From assembly GCF_029892565.1 (NCBI RefSeq), contig NZ_JARXVH010000005.1, forward strand, positions 713,084-777,083: DNA of 64,000 nt. The letters run 5' to 3'. Position numbers and translations under genes: made by a program. The DNA is from Streptomyces pseudovenezuelae. Its GTDB lineage: Bacteria > Actinomycetota > Actinomycetes > Streptomycetales > Streptomycetaceae. Positions 7,501 through 16,303 of this stretch are shown piece after piece (within the stretch, counting starts at the first letter, position 1; each line of letters starts with the position of its first letter). The notes under the pieces were generated by a model, which saw only the letters and a list, made by a program, of their open reading frames with translations, had not been told where the DNA came from and made no database searches.

Positions 7501-10260
7501 ACCGTGCTGTTCCCCGCCGAAAGCGTCGATGAGCACGGTCAGATGGGCGTCGAACTCGGTTCCGGGTTCACTGAACTCCTCCACCGAGCGGACGGAGTAG
7601 ACGAGTTTCGCGCTCCGGGTGCCTTCCGAGGCATGCAGGAACGCCTCCGCCTCGGTGGAGGTGAACTGACTCTGCGCGCTGATCAGTTCACCCAGCGCCG
7701 CACCGGACTCGGGGGCTTCCGGGTCGGACACGCACAGCCGAATGTCGTAGGTGAGGTCCCGGGTGGGGGTGCGGCGCTGCAGTTCGAGGAGGGCATCGGC
7801 GACGATCTCCGCGCGGCCCGCGTTGACGACATTCATGACCAGCGTGCGGACGTACGGGTGGAGGCGTACGTACCGCTCGATCCGGTCGGCGAGCGCCGTA
7901 CCGGACAACGCACCGGCTCCGCCTGCAGCGCGGGGGCCGGCGGCCGGGAGGTGCAGCGCTGTGGTGAGCCGGCCGAGCAGGCCACGGGGGTCAGCGGTCT
8001 CGCTGGGCAGGTAGGCGGCCCAGTACGGGGTGAGGTTGTCCGCAGCTGTCATGAGTCGGCCGTCCTGGCGCGGGACAGCGAACGGGAAACCCAAGGGTGA
8101 GAGGGCCTGGAGGAAGGAGTCGCGCGCGGCGATGACCCGGCGCTTGTCCTCGCCGGCGAGGCGCGCGGCCCAGTCCCGGCCCAAGGCCGTCCATGTCGCT
8201 AGCCAGAGTGCGCGAAGGGGGTGCGTCGGGGAGACAAGCAGAACGGTCTCGCGCCCGCCGAGACCGTCAGTGAGGGTGACGGCAGCGCAGTCGCTCTGTT
8301 GGATGCGGGCCAGCGCCACCAGCGCGGCGCCCCGGGCGCCGTCACCAGCCCGCTCCGCCTGAAGCGACTGGGCTTCGACCAGTTCCGCGTACGCCTCGAT
8401 GTAGGCGACCAGTTCATCCCGGACCACCTCGAAGTCGACAGCCTCGCTGACCAGAAGCTGATCAGGATTGGCAAGTTCTCCCGCCTGGCCGCACAGGGCG
8501 GCAAAATAGACGTGGCGCGTCGCGAGGTAGCGGTCGTAGGCCTCGGCAGCCCGCCCGGTCAGGGCGAGGGACAAGTCCTCCTCGTTCCCCTCGGGGGTCT
8601 CGCTGGTGCCGTCGGGGCGCAGTACGAGCCGGCGCAGGGAGGTGTCCTGGGGGCGGGCGAGTAGGTCCTGCTGGAGTTGCACGAGCAGCGGGGAGAGCCG
8701 GATCTCTGCGCTTCCCGCCGTGTGGATCCGGGCGTTGAGGACGCGCAGAGGGCTGCGCGCCGAAGCGGTCTTCCAGCGGACGTCCGTCAGGTTCACACGG
8801 GCCGGATCGTCCCCGGCAGCCAGCGCGTCGAACTGCAGTGAGCGCAGCGCCTGGGTGATGCCGTCATAGCGCCCGGCACTGCGCTCCGGCGGCTCCTCGG
8901 TTTCCCCCTCGGGGACGACGTAGAAGCGTTCGCTCTCGCCGCCGGGCAGGTCATGCGCACCAGGGGCGATGTCGAGAGCGTCACCGGAGGCGTCGAGCGG
9001 GGTGATTTTGAGGTAGTGCCACCCTTCCTCCCAGTCGATCTTGTTCAGGCGGCTCAGCGGTGGTGTCTTGTAATCAGGCTTGGCCCGGGTCCCCTTGGCA
9101 ACGTGGGCGATCCGTCCGATCGGCCCGCCGCTCTCCGAGACGATCTCCACGCGGAAGCGTTCAAGGCCCTCCACCTTGAGGGGGGACGGTTCGACGGTGA
9201 ACCGGGCTGTCAGCTCTCGAACGCCCTTGTCCCCGGCGAGCAGGTAGGGCTGCCCCACGATGGCTTCGAGCGCCGGGTGGGCCTGCAGCTCCTCGGCGTT
9301 GTCGCCGGCGGCGGGCAGCCCGAGTTCGCGTACCTCGATAGAGACGGTGGCGCGGCGCCGTTCGTCGACGCGCCAGTTCCCGAAGGAGAGCGTCCAGTTC
9401 TCCCGGTCGACGACGATACGACGGGTCCATGTCACCGGGTCCTCCAGGCCGCATCGGGCGGCGAATCCCGCGAGCCTGCCGGCGAAGTCCGCGTCGGTCA
9501 GGCCCAGATCAAGGACGCGCTGACGCTCCGAGCGGCTGGAGGTGGTGAGTTTATCGACCAGCCTGCGGTTCCGGTCGGCCCGGTCCTTGACGAGCGACGG
9601 GTCGGCGTACAGCTCGAAGTCGGGTACCAGGCCGAAGTGGTAGACGGCGGCCCCCGCGACCTGGTCGCGGTAGTCGTTGGTCCGGAGCGTCAGCAGGTAC
9701 AGGGCGACGGCTCGGTCGCCCGTCCGGTGCCCGGGCCTGTCGCGGAGTACGGCGAGCAGCTCGTCGACGCCGGGCCGCAGCCGGTCCGGTACCTGGTCGA
9801 GAAGGTGGTCGGCCAGCTGGGCGTAGGCGTCGCCGAGGGGTACTTCCTCGAACGTCGCGATGCCGAAGGAGTCCTCGGCGCTGACCCGGGTGCCCGGGGG
9901 GACGAAGACGAGGAGTGGTCCGGGCAGGCTGTTCCCGTTCCCGTCGTCGCCTTCGGTGCGGTTGCGGAACTCGACCAGTTTAGTACTGGTGACGACGGTG
10001 TCGTGGTGCGGCTGTTCGGGAGCAAGGTCGTTGGCGGTGCCCAGTACGCAGACTGTGGCGGCCGGCCCGAGTGCTCCCCGGAGCCGACGTACCAGCGCGG
10101 CCGCCAGTTCGGGCTCCACTTCGGTGACTCGCATGCAGTGCCCGGCGCCCCGCTCGCCGACCAGCTTGGCCAGGCGCGGTACGAGGACGCCTTCGAGGGC
10201 TTCGCGGAGGTCCTTAGCGGTGGGCTCCGCAAGGCCGGTACTGGTGCTGACGCTGCTCAT
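4564..10260 (-). CDS. mad8: MADS-like ATP-binding protein MAD8 (nuclease plus HerA/FtsK-type ATPase)
   Basis: A 1898-residue protein, the last gene of the defence operon. The long N-terminal part (about 1-1100) has no motif I can name. A PD-(D/E)xK-like site follows: D1172 and the string LVEVKCY with E1191 and K1193. A low-complexity acidic/proline linker (about 1330-1500) leads to a HerA/FtsK-type motor with Walker A GVQGGGKSYT (K1545) and Walker B VVFDEAHKY (D1772-E1773). It is probably a DNA-translocating nuclease acting in restriction of unmodified DNA, by analogy with the MAD8 component of MADS. The start is the ATG at 10260, overlapping the TGA of the upstream gene as TGATG; an apparently longer frame upstream is only the shadow of that gene. 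Assignment rests on domain order and neighbours. Confidence 0.8.
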   Translation of the reverse strand: MSSVSTSTGLAEPTAKDLREALEGVLVPRLAKLVGERGAGHCMRVTEVEPELAAALVRRLRGALGPAATVCVLGTANDLAPEQPHHDTVVTSTKLVEFRNRTEGDDGNGNSLPGPLLVFVPPGTRVSAEDSFGIATFEEVPLGDAYAQLADHLLDQVPDRLRPGVDELLAVLRDRPGHRTGDRAVALYLLTLRTNDYRDQVAGAAVYHFGLVPDFELYADPSLVKDRADRNRRLVDKLTTSSRSERQRVLDLGLTDADFAGRLAGFAARCGLEDPVTWTRRIVVDRENWTLSFGNWRVDERRRATVSIEVRELGLPAAGDNAEELQAHPALEAIVGQPYLLAGDKGVRELTARFTVEPSPLKVEGLERFRVEIVSESGGPIGRIAHVAKGTRAKPDYKTPPLSRLNKIDWEEGWHYLKITPLDASGDALDIAPGAHDLPGGESERFYVVPEGETEEPPERSAGRYDGITQALRSLQFDALAAGDDPARVNLTDVRWKTASARSPLRVLNARIHTAGSAEIRLSPLLVQLQQDLLARPQDTSLRRLVLRPDGTSETPEGNEEDLSLALTGRAAEAYDRYLATRHVYFAALCGQAGELANPDQLLVSEAVDFEVVRDELVAYIEAYAELVEAQSLQAERAGDGARGAALVALARIQQSDCAAVTLTDGLGGRETVLLVSPTHPLRALWLATWTALGRDWAARLAGEDKRRVIAARDSFLQALSPLGFPFAVPRQDGRLMTAADNLTPYWAAYLPSETADPRGLLGRLTTALHLPAAGPRAAGGAGALSGTALADRIERYVRLHPYVRTLVMNVVNAGRAEIVADALLELQRRTPTRDLTYDIRLCVSDPEAPESGAALGELISAQSQFTSTEAEAFLHASEGTRSAKLVYSVRSVEEFSEPGTEFDAHLTVLIDAFGGEQHGSVTRHDIAHAPVHGLVQPTSSTYEDNEQQIVWRTMPRHGIALPAEDAEDLATLLSRLPGLLAGAAANVATAGQAPRHVPCTVLSLDNTDRALLYQAHQVGDWVVTIDRTLGLEYFDHAGRRDRPEYVIDYAPSLDSGLGHQIMVSSNSVDELRTLLGPTAQQHGLDVEQRHLNTFFEQLRLLSGNLAFKLASTAPTQRTEVLGLALARLYLDYQDALHNQIVVPLDAHPELYAEVRRQARELGDALSFQRSDLALFHLDARTRTITCRLVEVKCYTALDDIGAYQRLKAKVTQQLGRSQTVLTESFDPAHTFPDRVDRPVKNLALGSLLRFYLERAARHGTMGHAPRKVAHALLDSLDDGYALHFTRSGLIFDLAREGTDRELDDEVEFHRIGSDLITELINAIPTVRPGVPAPTDLAVEEQEEDGAATAPTLALSQLAVPRLSDAEFRAPDVQDERDAKDAQEEDRGQAGGGKAVTILDTDEVANDNETTPLTAPERAGRETGPAQSVATLTVPGADAPGAVPVSPSPEGTSSAAPPPGGTGNPLWTGTVPESQGFHESPTIDAEPTSVTPGSASPGGLPDIFLGVTRPSPQHGVLGEVAGRKVAVDLDETHTISLFGVQGGGKSYTLGSIIEMASLPAPPVNELPRPLATVVFHYSRTMDYAPEFTSMARPNDDQAQLQVLKERYGADPQALSDVLLLAPADQVADRRREFPGIDVQRLAFSSAELQASHWRFLMGAVGNQSTYIRQLTRIMKSNRNNLNLGVIRQGVADSDMPDHVKQLAQERLNLAEDYIDDNARLTSLIRPGRLIIVDLRDEYIEKDEALGLFVVLMQLFAEARSGDEHFNKLVVFDEAHKYIDSPDLVAGLVETVREMRHKGMSILVASQDPPSVPISLIELSDHVILHKFTSPAWLKHLQKANTAFASLRSEQMAQLQPGEAYVWASKSTDPAFTHGAVRMRCRPRVTRHGGGTKTATGGQ

Positions 10261-11906
10261 CAGGCCGTCGCCCCCATTGTCGCGGCCCCGATGGTGTACC
10301 GGGGAATGATGGTCTGCGTCAGATAGGCATCCGACATGTCCTGGTAGTAGCCGATCTCGCGCAACCGGCTGAGGAAGGCCGCCGCATTGGCCCGCAGTGC
10401 GGCCTGGTCGTCCAGGTGGGCGCCGGAGAAGCCGTCGCCGTCCGGCAGCTGGTCGATGTGGATTCCGTACCGTTCGCGCAGCAGGGTGAGGAACTCGTCC
10501 ACGCGCATGGGGGCGGTACGCAGATTGCCGCTGTCGTCGTCGCCCTCCCTGAGGAGCGACACCTGAAGGAGCACTTCGAGCAGGCGCGCATCCAGGACGA
10601 ATCGCCGGACGGCGCTGTCGCGTCTGCCGCGCGGCTGGGCGAGCAGGGCACCGGGCCGGTGCTTGAGCAGCATCGAGTCGAGGCAGTCGATGAAGTAGCT
10701 GCGGTAGTAGCTGCCCTTGTAGTGCATCAGCATCTCGATGTACTCGTCGAAGGCGTTGAGCCCGAGCTGGGTGATCTGCTTCAGCTCCGGGGGAAGGTCC
10801 TTCTCCTCGTCCCGTACGCGGGTGGCGCGCTGAAGGAAGAACGCCTCGCGTTCCTTGGGATGGGTGGAGAGCCGCCGCAAGACCTCGGCCGGGGTGAAGT
10901 AGCTCCTGCCGACGGGCGGGGACAGCTTCTGGCTCTTGACGAGGTTCTCGGAGAACTCGTCGAGCTTCTTGATCTGATAGGTCGCCTGGACGAAACGCGT
11001 GATCCGCCCGTACCAAATGCCGGCGCTGCGCTCGGCGAGCGCAGCCGCCGGGGTGCCGGGCAGACCCTCGACGTCGACGAAGAGCCGCACGCGGTGCGGG
11101 CAGCGGTCCGCCGTCCGCGCGTCCTGATGCCCGGTCCGGCAGGTGGCGGGCGCCGATCCGGCCTCGATCGCGGCGGGCAGCAGCTTCATCATCCGCAGGT
11201 GGTAGAGGGCCAGGTGAAAGGCGAAGAGGATCTTCAGGTAGTCCACGAGGACGGTCCGGGGCATGTGGTCCTGGTGGTAGAGCAGCCGCAGGACGTCCTG
11301 GCACAGCTGGCGGGCCGGTTCGGCGCACAGGGCGGGGTAGGGGGTGCGGGGGCGGGTGGTGTCCGGCCGGTCCCGCATTTGTCCGCCCGCCTGCTTCACC
11401 AGGTGGAGCAGCGCCTGGGTCTCCACGTCGGTGTCCGTCCCCGGGGTGATTTCCGCGGTGGCGCGGTCGACGTCCGAGAAGAAGAAGTCGCGGAGCTGGT
11501 CCAAGGCCCCCTCGTCGGTGGCGAGCATCTCGTACAGCTGCTCGTCGGCCCCGTACGGACGGGACTTGCGCTTGTTGCGGAACCGGTAGGTGAGACCGTG
11601 CAGCGGCCTGGGGCCGGCCACCGCCTCGGTGGTCCTGCCCCGGTTAACCATGTCGAGGAGATGGGTGGAGACCCACCGGGTGGTGGTCTCCCGGTCGAAG
11701 CCGTCGAAGACTTCCGGGTGGTCCAGAAACAGCTTGACGAAGACGTCGACTGTGAGCTCGTTGGAGCGGTTGATCTTGCTGGGCATGCCCTGGTGCCACA
11801 GGCGGGCGAGTAGCCCGGTCAGGACACGATCCATGTCCAGTGTCTTGTAATCGAGCCGGCTGATGCCGGGGTGGTGGAACGTCCCCAGGGAACCACTCAG
11901 CGCCAT
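10260..11906 (-). CDS. mad7: MADS-like protein MAD7
   Basis: 548 residues without a catalytic motif I can identify. It is rich in helices and charged residues, with a basic patch RFRNKRKSR near residue 110, and looks like a structural or DNA-contacting subunit. The position between the kinase and the large ATPase matches MAD7 in methylation-associated defence systems, which is the main basis for the name. Its ATG lies inside the end of the kinase gene (10-base overlap), and its stop overlaps the MAD8 start as TGATG, so translation of the three genes should be coupled. A role in assembling or loading the MAD8 motor is a guess. Confidence 0.7.
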   Translation of the reverse strand: MALSGSLGTFHHPGISRLDYKTLDMDRVLTGLLARLWHQGMPSKINRSNELTVDVFVKLFLDHPEVFDGFDRETTTRWVSTHLLDMVNRGRTTEAVAGPRPLHGLTYRFRNKRKSRPYGADEQLYEMLATDEGALDQLRDFFFSDVDRATAEITPGTDTDVETQALLHLVKQAGGQMRDRPDTTRPRTPYPALCAEPARQLCQDVLRLLYHQDHMPRTVLVDYLKILFAFHLALYHLRMMKLLPAAIEAGSAPATCRTGHQDARTADRCPHRVRLFVDVEGLPGTPAAALAERSAGIWYGRITRFVQATYQIKKLDEFSENLVKSQKLSPPVGRSYFTPAEVLRRLSTHPKEREAFFLQRATRVRDEEKDLPPELKQITQLGLNAFDEYIEMLMHYKGSYYRSYFIDCLDSMLLKHRPGALLAQPRGRRDSAVRRFVLDARLLEVLLQVSLLREGDDDSGNLRTAPMRVDEFLTLLRERYGIHIDQLPDGDGFSGAHLDDQAALRANAAAFLSRLREIGYYQDMSDAYLTQTIIPRYTIGAATMGATA

Positions 11907-14900
11907 GTCGTCTCCTCCGCCCTCGCGACGTCCCCTGCGATGCCGGCCACGGGGTCGGTCGCGGTGCCCGCACCGGCCGGATCGTCGCCGTCCGCACCGC
12001 CGTTGTCGTCGCCAGACCGTGCTGTCAGTTCTTCCATGTGCAGGACGGAGTCTTCGGTGCGGTGGATCCGTCGCAGGTCGTGCCCGTTTGTGGTGAGGAG
12101 GATCTCCTGGTACGGCACGGCCGCCAGCCGGTTCTTGAACACGGCGAGGGCGAGCTGCTGCCCTTGCAGGTCGGTCACAGACGGCCGGTAGCCACGCTCG
12201 AACCGCTGGAGAAGCTCAAACAGGTCGAGCCGGATGTCGAGTTCAGCCGTGCCGCCCTGGCTGCCAGCCGGATCTCGGTAGCTCAGCCGCAGCGAGGTGC
12301 GCCCCGACTCGATGTACGGCGAGGCCGCCGCGTTACCTGGTTCGAGCCGGAACCCTTCTGCGGGGAAGCGGCGGAAGGTACGGATGGTGCCGCCGGGTAC
12401 GTCGCGCACCTTCAGCGCGAGGGCATCGCCGATCCGCTCGGGGGCCACGAGTCCCTCACCACGGTTGAGCGCCCGCAGGATCCGGTCCCGCTCCTTGCTG
12501 CCCGTTTGCGTTACGCGGGACAACAGCGCCATGAAGTGCAGCACTGACGGGTACGACAGCATCCGCTCCGCACGGTCCTCGTCGTGGAGTTCGAAGTAGA
12601 GCAGGCGGCGGGCCGCGTCCACGTAGTGGCGGTGGGCAGCGGTCTGGGAGACGCGTTCGGTGACCGACCGGCCGAGCTGCTCGAACGCGCCGCGCAGCAG
12701 TACGCGATCGCGGTCGCCGCGCCCGTCGACCGCGACCAGCGCCCGGTCCTCCAGGAGCCCGGCGTAGTCCAGACGACGGTCGAGCTGCGGCTGCGGAACC
12801 GCCGCCACATCGGCCTCGCGCAGCAGGGTCAGCAGTCGGTCCCGCTCGCGCGGACTGCCGTCGGCGGTGGCCGGGGCGCCGAGGTGGGCGGAGAAGTAGA
12901 AGCTGTCCAGGATCTCCTGAACGGAACCGGCCGCGTGCAGCTGGTGGATCTCGGCGCAGTCGCGGCCCGAGGTGAGGGTGTAGGCGAGCGCGGAGCGCAG
13001 GTCGCGCAGGGTGATGTGGAGCCTTCCGCGCATCTGGGTCACCTCGTAAAGGCGGCGCAGACGACGCGCAGCCTGCGGGCCGGCGGCGGGGTGCTGGAAA
13101 GTCTGGGCGTTGTGCCGGGCATAACAGGTGGCGGCCAGGTCGCAGCGCTCACAGTCCTCCCAGAACCGGTCGTGTGTCATCCGGTCGAGCATGCGCTCCA
13201 AGAGCGATTCGCCGTCCTGTGGTTCGCCGTCGGCATCGAGGGAACGAGCCGCGACATCACGTGCGTTGAGGTTGACGATGGCGACAGCCTGCCCGGTGTC
13301 CCGGCCCGCCAGGCCGAGGTTGGCCACCTTGGCGAGGTGCGGGAAGCGGTCGTGGTGGTGGCTGAGGAAGTCGACCAGACGTCCCTCGTTGATGGCGATC
13401 AACCGGGTTTCCCCCGCGACCGGCCACGCCGAGGCGTCGGCCCCGGCGAAGGGTGCGAAGAACTCGTCCAGTACGTCGTCGCCGCTGACCTCGCCCTCGT
13501 CCTGGCTGCCGTCGTGGTTGGTGCGGAACCGGTGCTCGGCCAGGGTGAAGTCGCTGCCGTTGGCCCGGCGGGGCCCGAACTCGGCGCCGAGCTCGCGCGC
13601 CTGGCGTTCGAACCGCTCCAGGAAGGCCGTCTTGCCGTCACCCGCGTTACCGGTCACCACGACCAGCGCGTGCCGTCCCTCCCGCAGCGCGGGCACGAGC
13701 TCCCGGTCCAGGGCCGTCTCGACGTACACGGACATCGTCTGCGGGTCGAGGCCGCGGGTGCCGCGGTTGCTGCGGCGGCTCTGGCTGTACAGCGTCTGCA
13801 GGTGGGCCACGAACGGGTTGGTGTTCGGCTCGGGCTCCTGCGACTCCTGCCCGGTGCCGGGTTCCGACGATGGCGCCGGGGGCTGCTCGGCCCGCTCGGA
13901 CGAAGACAACGGGGCCACAGCCGGTGGTGGCGGTGCGGGGGCGACGCGCGCGGATTCCAGCGCCTCCAGCGCGCGCAGCAGTTCCTCGGCCGTGGAGAAG
14001 CGCTCCGCCCGGTACGGGGAGATCGTGCGCAGCATGATCTCGGCGAAGCCGGGCGCCAGGTCACCGAACCCGCTGTACGCGGTGCGCGGGTCCACCGGCG
14101 GCACACCGGGCGAGGGCCGCCCAACGCCCTCCCACGGGTACTGTCCGCCGGTCAGCGCCTCGTACAGGGTGACACCGAGGCCGAACAGGTCGCGGTCGGT
14201 GTAGCCGGAGGCATCGGCAGGCACCTGGTCCAGGTCCGGCGGGGAGTAACGAGGGCTTGTGTAGCTGTGTCCCTCGGAGGAGTCGGAGGTCTTGGAGATC
14301 CCGAAGTCGATCAGCTTGACGCCGTCGTCGGTCCACAGCAGGTTGCTCGGCTTGATGTCGCAGTGCCACACCCCGCGCTCGTGGATATGGCGCAGCCCGC
14401 GCGCGGTGTCGATCGCGAGCCGCAGCACGTCCGCCGCGCCCATCCGGCCGCCACGGATCACCTCGGCGACGTCCTTGCCTTCGACGAACTCGAAAACCAG
14501 GTAGGGGTACTCGTCCGGCGGCATCAGCCGGTCCGCGTCCACCATCGACACCACATTGGGGTGCGGGGCGTTCTGCAGCCGGTCCAGGACGCCCGCCTCG
14601 CGGCGCAGCCGCTCCAGGACTGAGTCCCGGTCCCGCAGGACCAGCTTCACCGCCCGGTCGACGCTCCTTATCGTGTCGTACACCCGGTAGGCCACTCCGA
14701 ACGAGCCGGGACGGCCGAGACGGTGGCGCACCAGGTACTTCGTACCGAGCTGGTGGTCGGCCGGCAAATCACGGTAGAACTCCGGGCCCCGCGGACCGTC
14801 CTGCACGGGTTGCCCGGCGGAGGCCGCAGGAGGAGCCGGGGGAACTGCGGCTGAGGAGCCGATACGCCGGGCCGGAGCCCTCCGTGCTCCCATCACCAGG

Positions 14901-16303
14901 TCCAGGCGGCGCAGCGCCTCTACGGCGGTCGGCCGGTCGTCCGGAGCCGTCGCGCACAACTTCTGCAACCAGTGGGCCAGTTCGACGCGGACCTCGGCGG
15001 TTTCGAGGACCTGCGCAGGGAGACGCCCTCCCGCGTCGGCCTGCTCGGTGGCGGAGGTGAACGGCAGCTCGCCGGTGAGGAGCTGGAACGCGATGACACC
15101 GACCGCGTAGATGTCCGACTTCATGCCCATCGCCGCCGGGTCGGCATGGCACTCGGGCGCCAGATACGCGCGATCAGCGACCTGGTACGCCTCCCGCATG
15201 ACCGTGTGGGCGCGGCGCTGCGCGGTCTTCGCGTACTCGAAACCGGTCAGCGTCGCCCGGCCGTCCTGCGCGATCAGCACGGTGGACGGGTTCAGCTCGC
15301 GGTGCGCGATCAGGCGGCTGTGCGCATGGGCCAGGCCCATCAGCATGTGACGGATCGTCCGCAGCTTCGCGTCGGCGGTCAGCGGGTCTGCAGCCCCGTT
15401 CAGGTGCAGGGCGAGGGCGTGCCCCGGAACGTCGTCGTAGACGGTGACGAAGGAGTCCTTGTCCTCGTCGGCGAAGAAATCCCGCACCCCGACGATGTTC
15501 GGGTGCGAGGGCAGCTTGCCGAGCGCCTCGTACGCGATGCCGATCCGCTTCTGCTGCTGGAGCCGCTCGGCCTCCGGCGCGTACGGATCGGCCCTGCGGA
15601 CGGAGAGCCGGACCGTGCCCGACCCCTGCACCGCGAGAGCGTTCTTCGCCCGGTACTCGTGGTGGACGTCGTCGCCCTCCTCCGGGCCCGTCTCACTCAG
15701 CCGCTCGATCACTTCCCAGCTGCCGAACCGCAGAGGGCCCGACGGCGGCCGGGACGAACCCTGCACCGCGCGCACAATCAGCTCGTGGTGCGCCGAGACG
15801 TCCGTGTCGAAGCGGTTGGTCGAGGTGGGTACGCGGCTCACGTCCGCGAGCCGGCCGATCAGGTCCGGGAGGGTGACGGTGTCACGGGCGTCGTGCTGAC
15901 GGGGCGTCCGGTCGACGAGCAGGGCATCGGGTGCGGGCAGGACGACGAGGGCGTCCGTGTAGAGCCGGGACAGCGGACGGTGGGCCGTCTCCAGGAGGGT
16001 CTTCAGTTGCTTGGCGTGCCCGCGGAGCTTCGGCAGCGGGGAGCGGAACGGCGCCCGGTGAGAGGGCTGCCAGCGGCCGCCGTCGACCTCGATGCGGCCC
16101 CGGGTGCCCTTGACGTCGATGACGTACACGGCGTGCCCGGTGATCACGACGAGGTCGACCTCGAACAGCTCGTTCCGGTTGTACGGAATCTCGACGGAGT
16201 GCAGGACCGTCCAGTCGTCGGGGGCATGATCACGCAGGTGCGCGATCACCCTCCGCTCGGCATCGTTGACGGCCTCCCCAACAGCAACGATCCTGGCACC
16301 CAT
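11897..16303 (-). CDS. mad6: MADS-like protein kinase MAD6 (PglW-like: NERD, pseudokinase, kinase, P-loop ATPase)
   Basis: 1468 residues in four parts. Residues about 10-150 form a NERD nuclease-like domain with ELFEVDLVV and VIDVKG (D50, D63, K65). Residues about 195-470 form a kinase fold whose catalytic loop reads HRELNPS and whose DFG is GFE, so it should be inactive. Residues about 520-780 form a second kinase with glycine loop LGRPGSFG, K553, HCDIKPSN (D649) and intact DFG (666-668). A Pro-rich linker precedes a P-loop GNAGDGKT (885-892) and a Cys cluster of the form CxxC-x6-C. The architecture resembles PglW of the Streptomyces Pgl system and MAD6 of MADS. It likely senses infection and phosphorylates partners. 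The ATG at 16303 overlaps the upstream stop as TGATG; a further upstream start would overlap the specificity gene. Confidence 0.85.
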   Translation of the reverse strand: MGARIVAVGEAVNDAERRVIAHLRDHAPDDWTVLHSVEIPYNRNELFEVDLVVITGHAVYVIDVKGTRGRIEVDGGRWQPSHRAPFRSPLPKLRGHAKQLKTLLETAHRPLSRLYTDALVVLPAPDALLVDRTPRQHDARDTVTLPDLIGRLADVSRVPTSTNRFDTDVSAHHELIVRAVQGSSRPPSGPLRFGSWEVIERLSETGPEEGDDVHHEYRAKNALAVQGSGTVRLSVRRADPYAPEAERLQQQKRIGIAYEALGKLPSHPNIVGVRDFFADEDKDSFVTVYDDVPGHALALHLNGAADPLTADAKLRTIRHMLMGLAHAHSRLIAHRELNPSTVLIAQDGRATLTGFEYAKTAQRRAHTVMREAYQVADRAYLAPECHADPAAMGMKSDIYAVGVIAFQLLTGELPFTSATEQADAGGRLPAQVLETAEVRVELAHWLQKLCATAPDDRPTAVEALRRLDLVMGARRAPARRIGSSAAVPPAPPAASAGQPVQDGPRGPEFYRDLPADHQLGTKYLVRHRLGRPGSFGVAYRVYDTIRSVDRAVKLVLRDRDSVLERLRREAGVLDRLQNAPHPNVVSMVDADRLMPPDEYPYLVFEFVEGKDVAEVIRGGRMGAADVLRLAIDTARGLRHIHERGVWHCDIKPSNLLWTDDGVKLIDFGISKTSDSSEGHSYTSPRYSPPDLDQVPADASGYTDRDLFGLGVTLYEALTGGQYPWEGVGRPSPGVPPVDPRTAYSGFGDLAPGFAEIMLRTISPYRAERFSTAEELLRALEALESARVAPAPPPPAVAPLSSSERAEQPPAPSSEPGTGQESQEPEPNTNPFVAHLQTLYSQSRRSNRGTRGLDPQTMSVYVETALDRELVPALREGRHALVVVTGNAGDGKTAFLERFERQARELGAEFGPRRANGSDFTLAEHRFRTNHDGSQDEGEVSGDDVLDEFFAPFAGADASAWPVAGETRLIAINEGRLVDFLSHHHDRFPHLAKVANLGLAGRDTGQAVAIVNLNARDVAARSLDADGEPQDGESLLERMLDRMTHDRFWEDCERCDLAATCYARHNAQTFQHPAAGPQAARRLRRLYEVTQMRGRLHITLRDLRSALAYTLTSGRDCAEIHQLHAAGSVQEILDSFYFSAHLGAPATADGSPRERDRLLTLLREADVAAVPQPQLDRRLDYAGLLEDRALVAVDGRGDRDRVLLRGAFEQLGRSVTERVSQTAAHRHYVDAARRLLYFELHDEDRAERMLSYPSVLHFMALLSRVTQTGSKERDRILRALNRGEGLVAPERIGDALALKVRDVPGGTIRTFRRFPAEGFRLEPGNAAASPYIESGRTSLRLSYRDPAGSQGGTAELDIRLDLFELLQRFERGYRPSVTDLQGQQLALAVFKNRLAAVPYQEILLTTNGHDLRRIHRTEDSVLHMEELTARSGDDNGGADGDDPAGAGTATDPVAGIAGDVARAEETTWR

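Noticed and set aside
6331..8100. Long plus-strand open frames opposite the defence genes (also 12584-14623, 10416-11813 and 14972-16387)
   Set aside because: They are antisense shadows created by high GC codon bias, have no SD-preceded start and no family-like sequence, and lie fully opposite well-supported genes.
10261..11328. N-terminal extension of the MAD8-like gene to 2254 residues
   Set aside because: The extra part is an out-of-frame reading of the 548-residue MAD7-like gene. The ATG at 10260 overlaps the upstream TGA and fits the coupling pattern of the operon.
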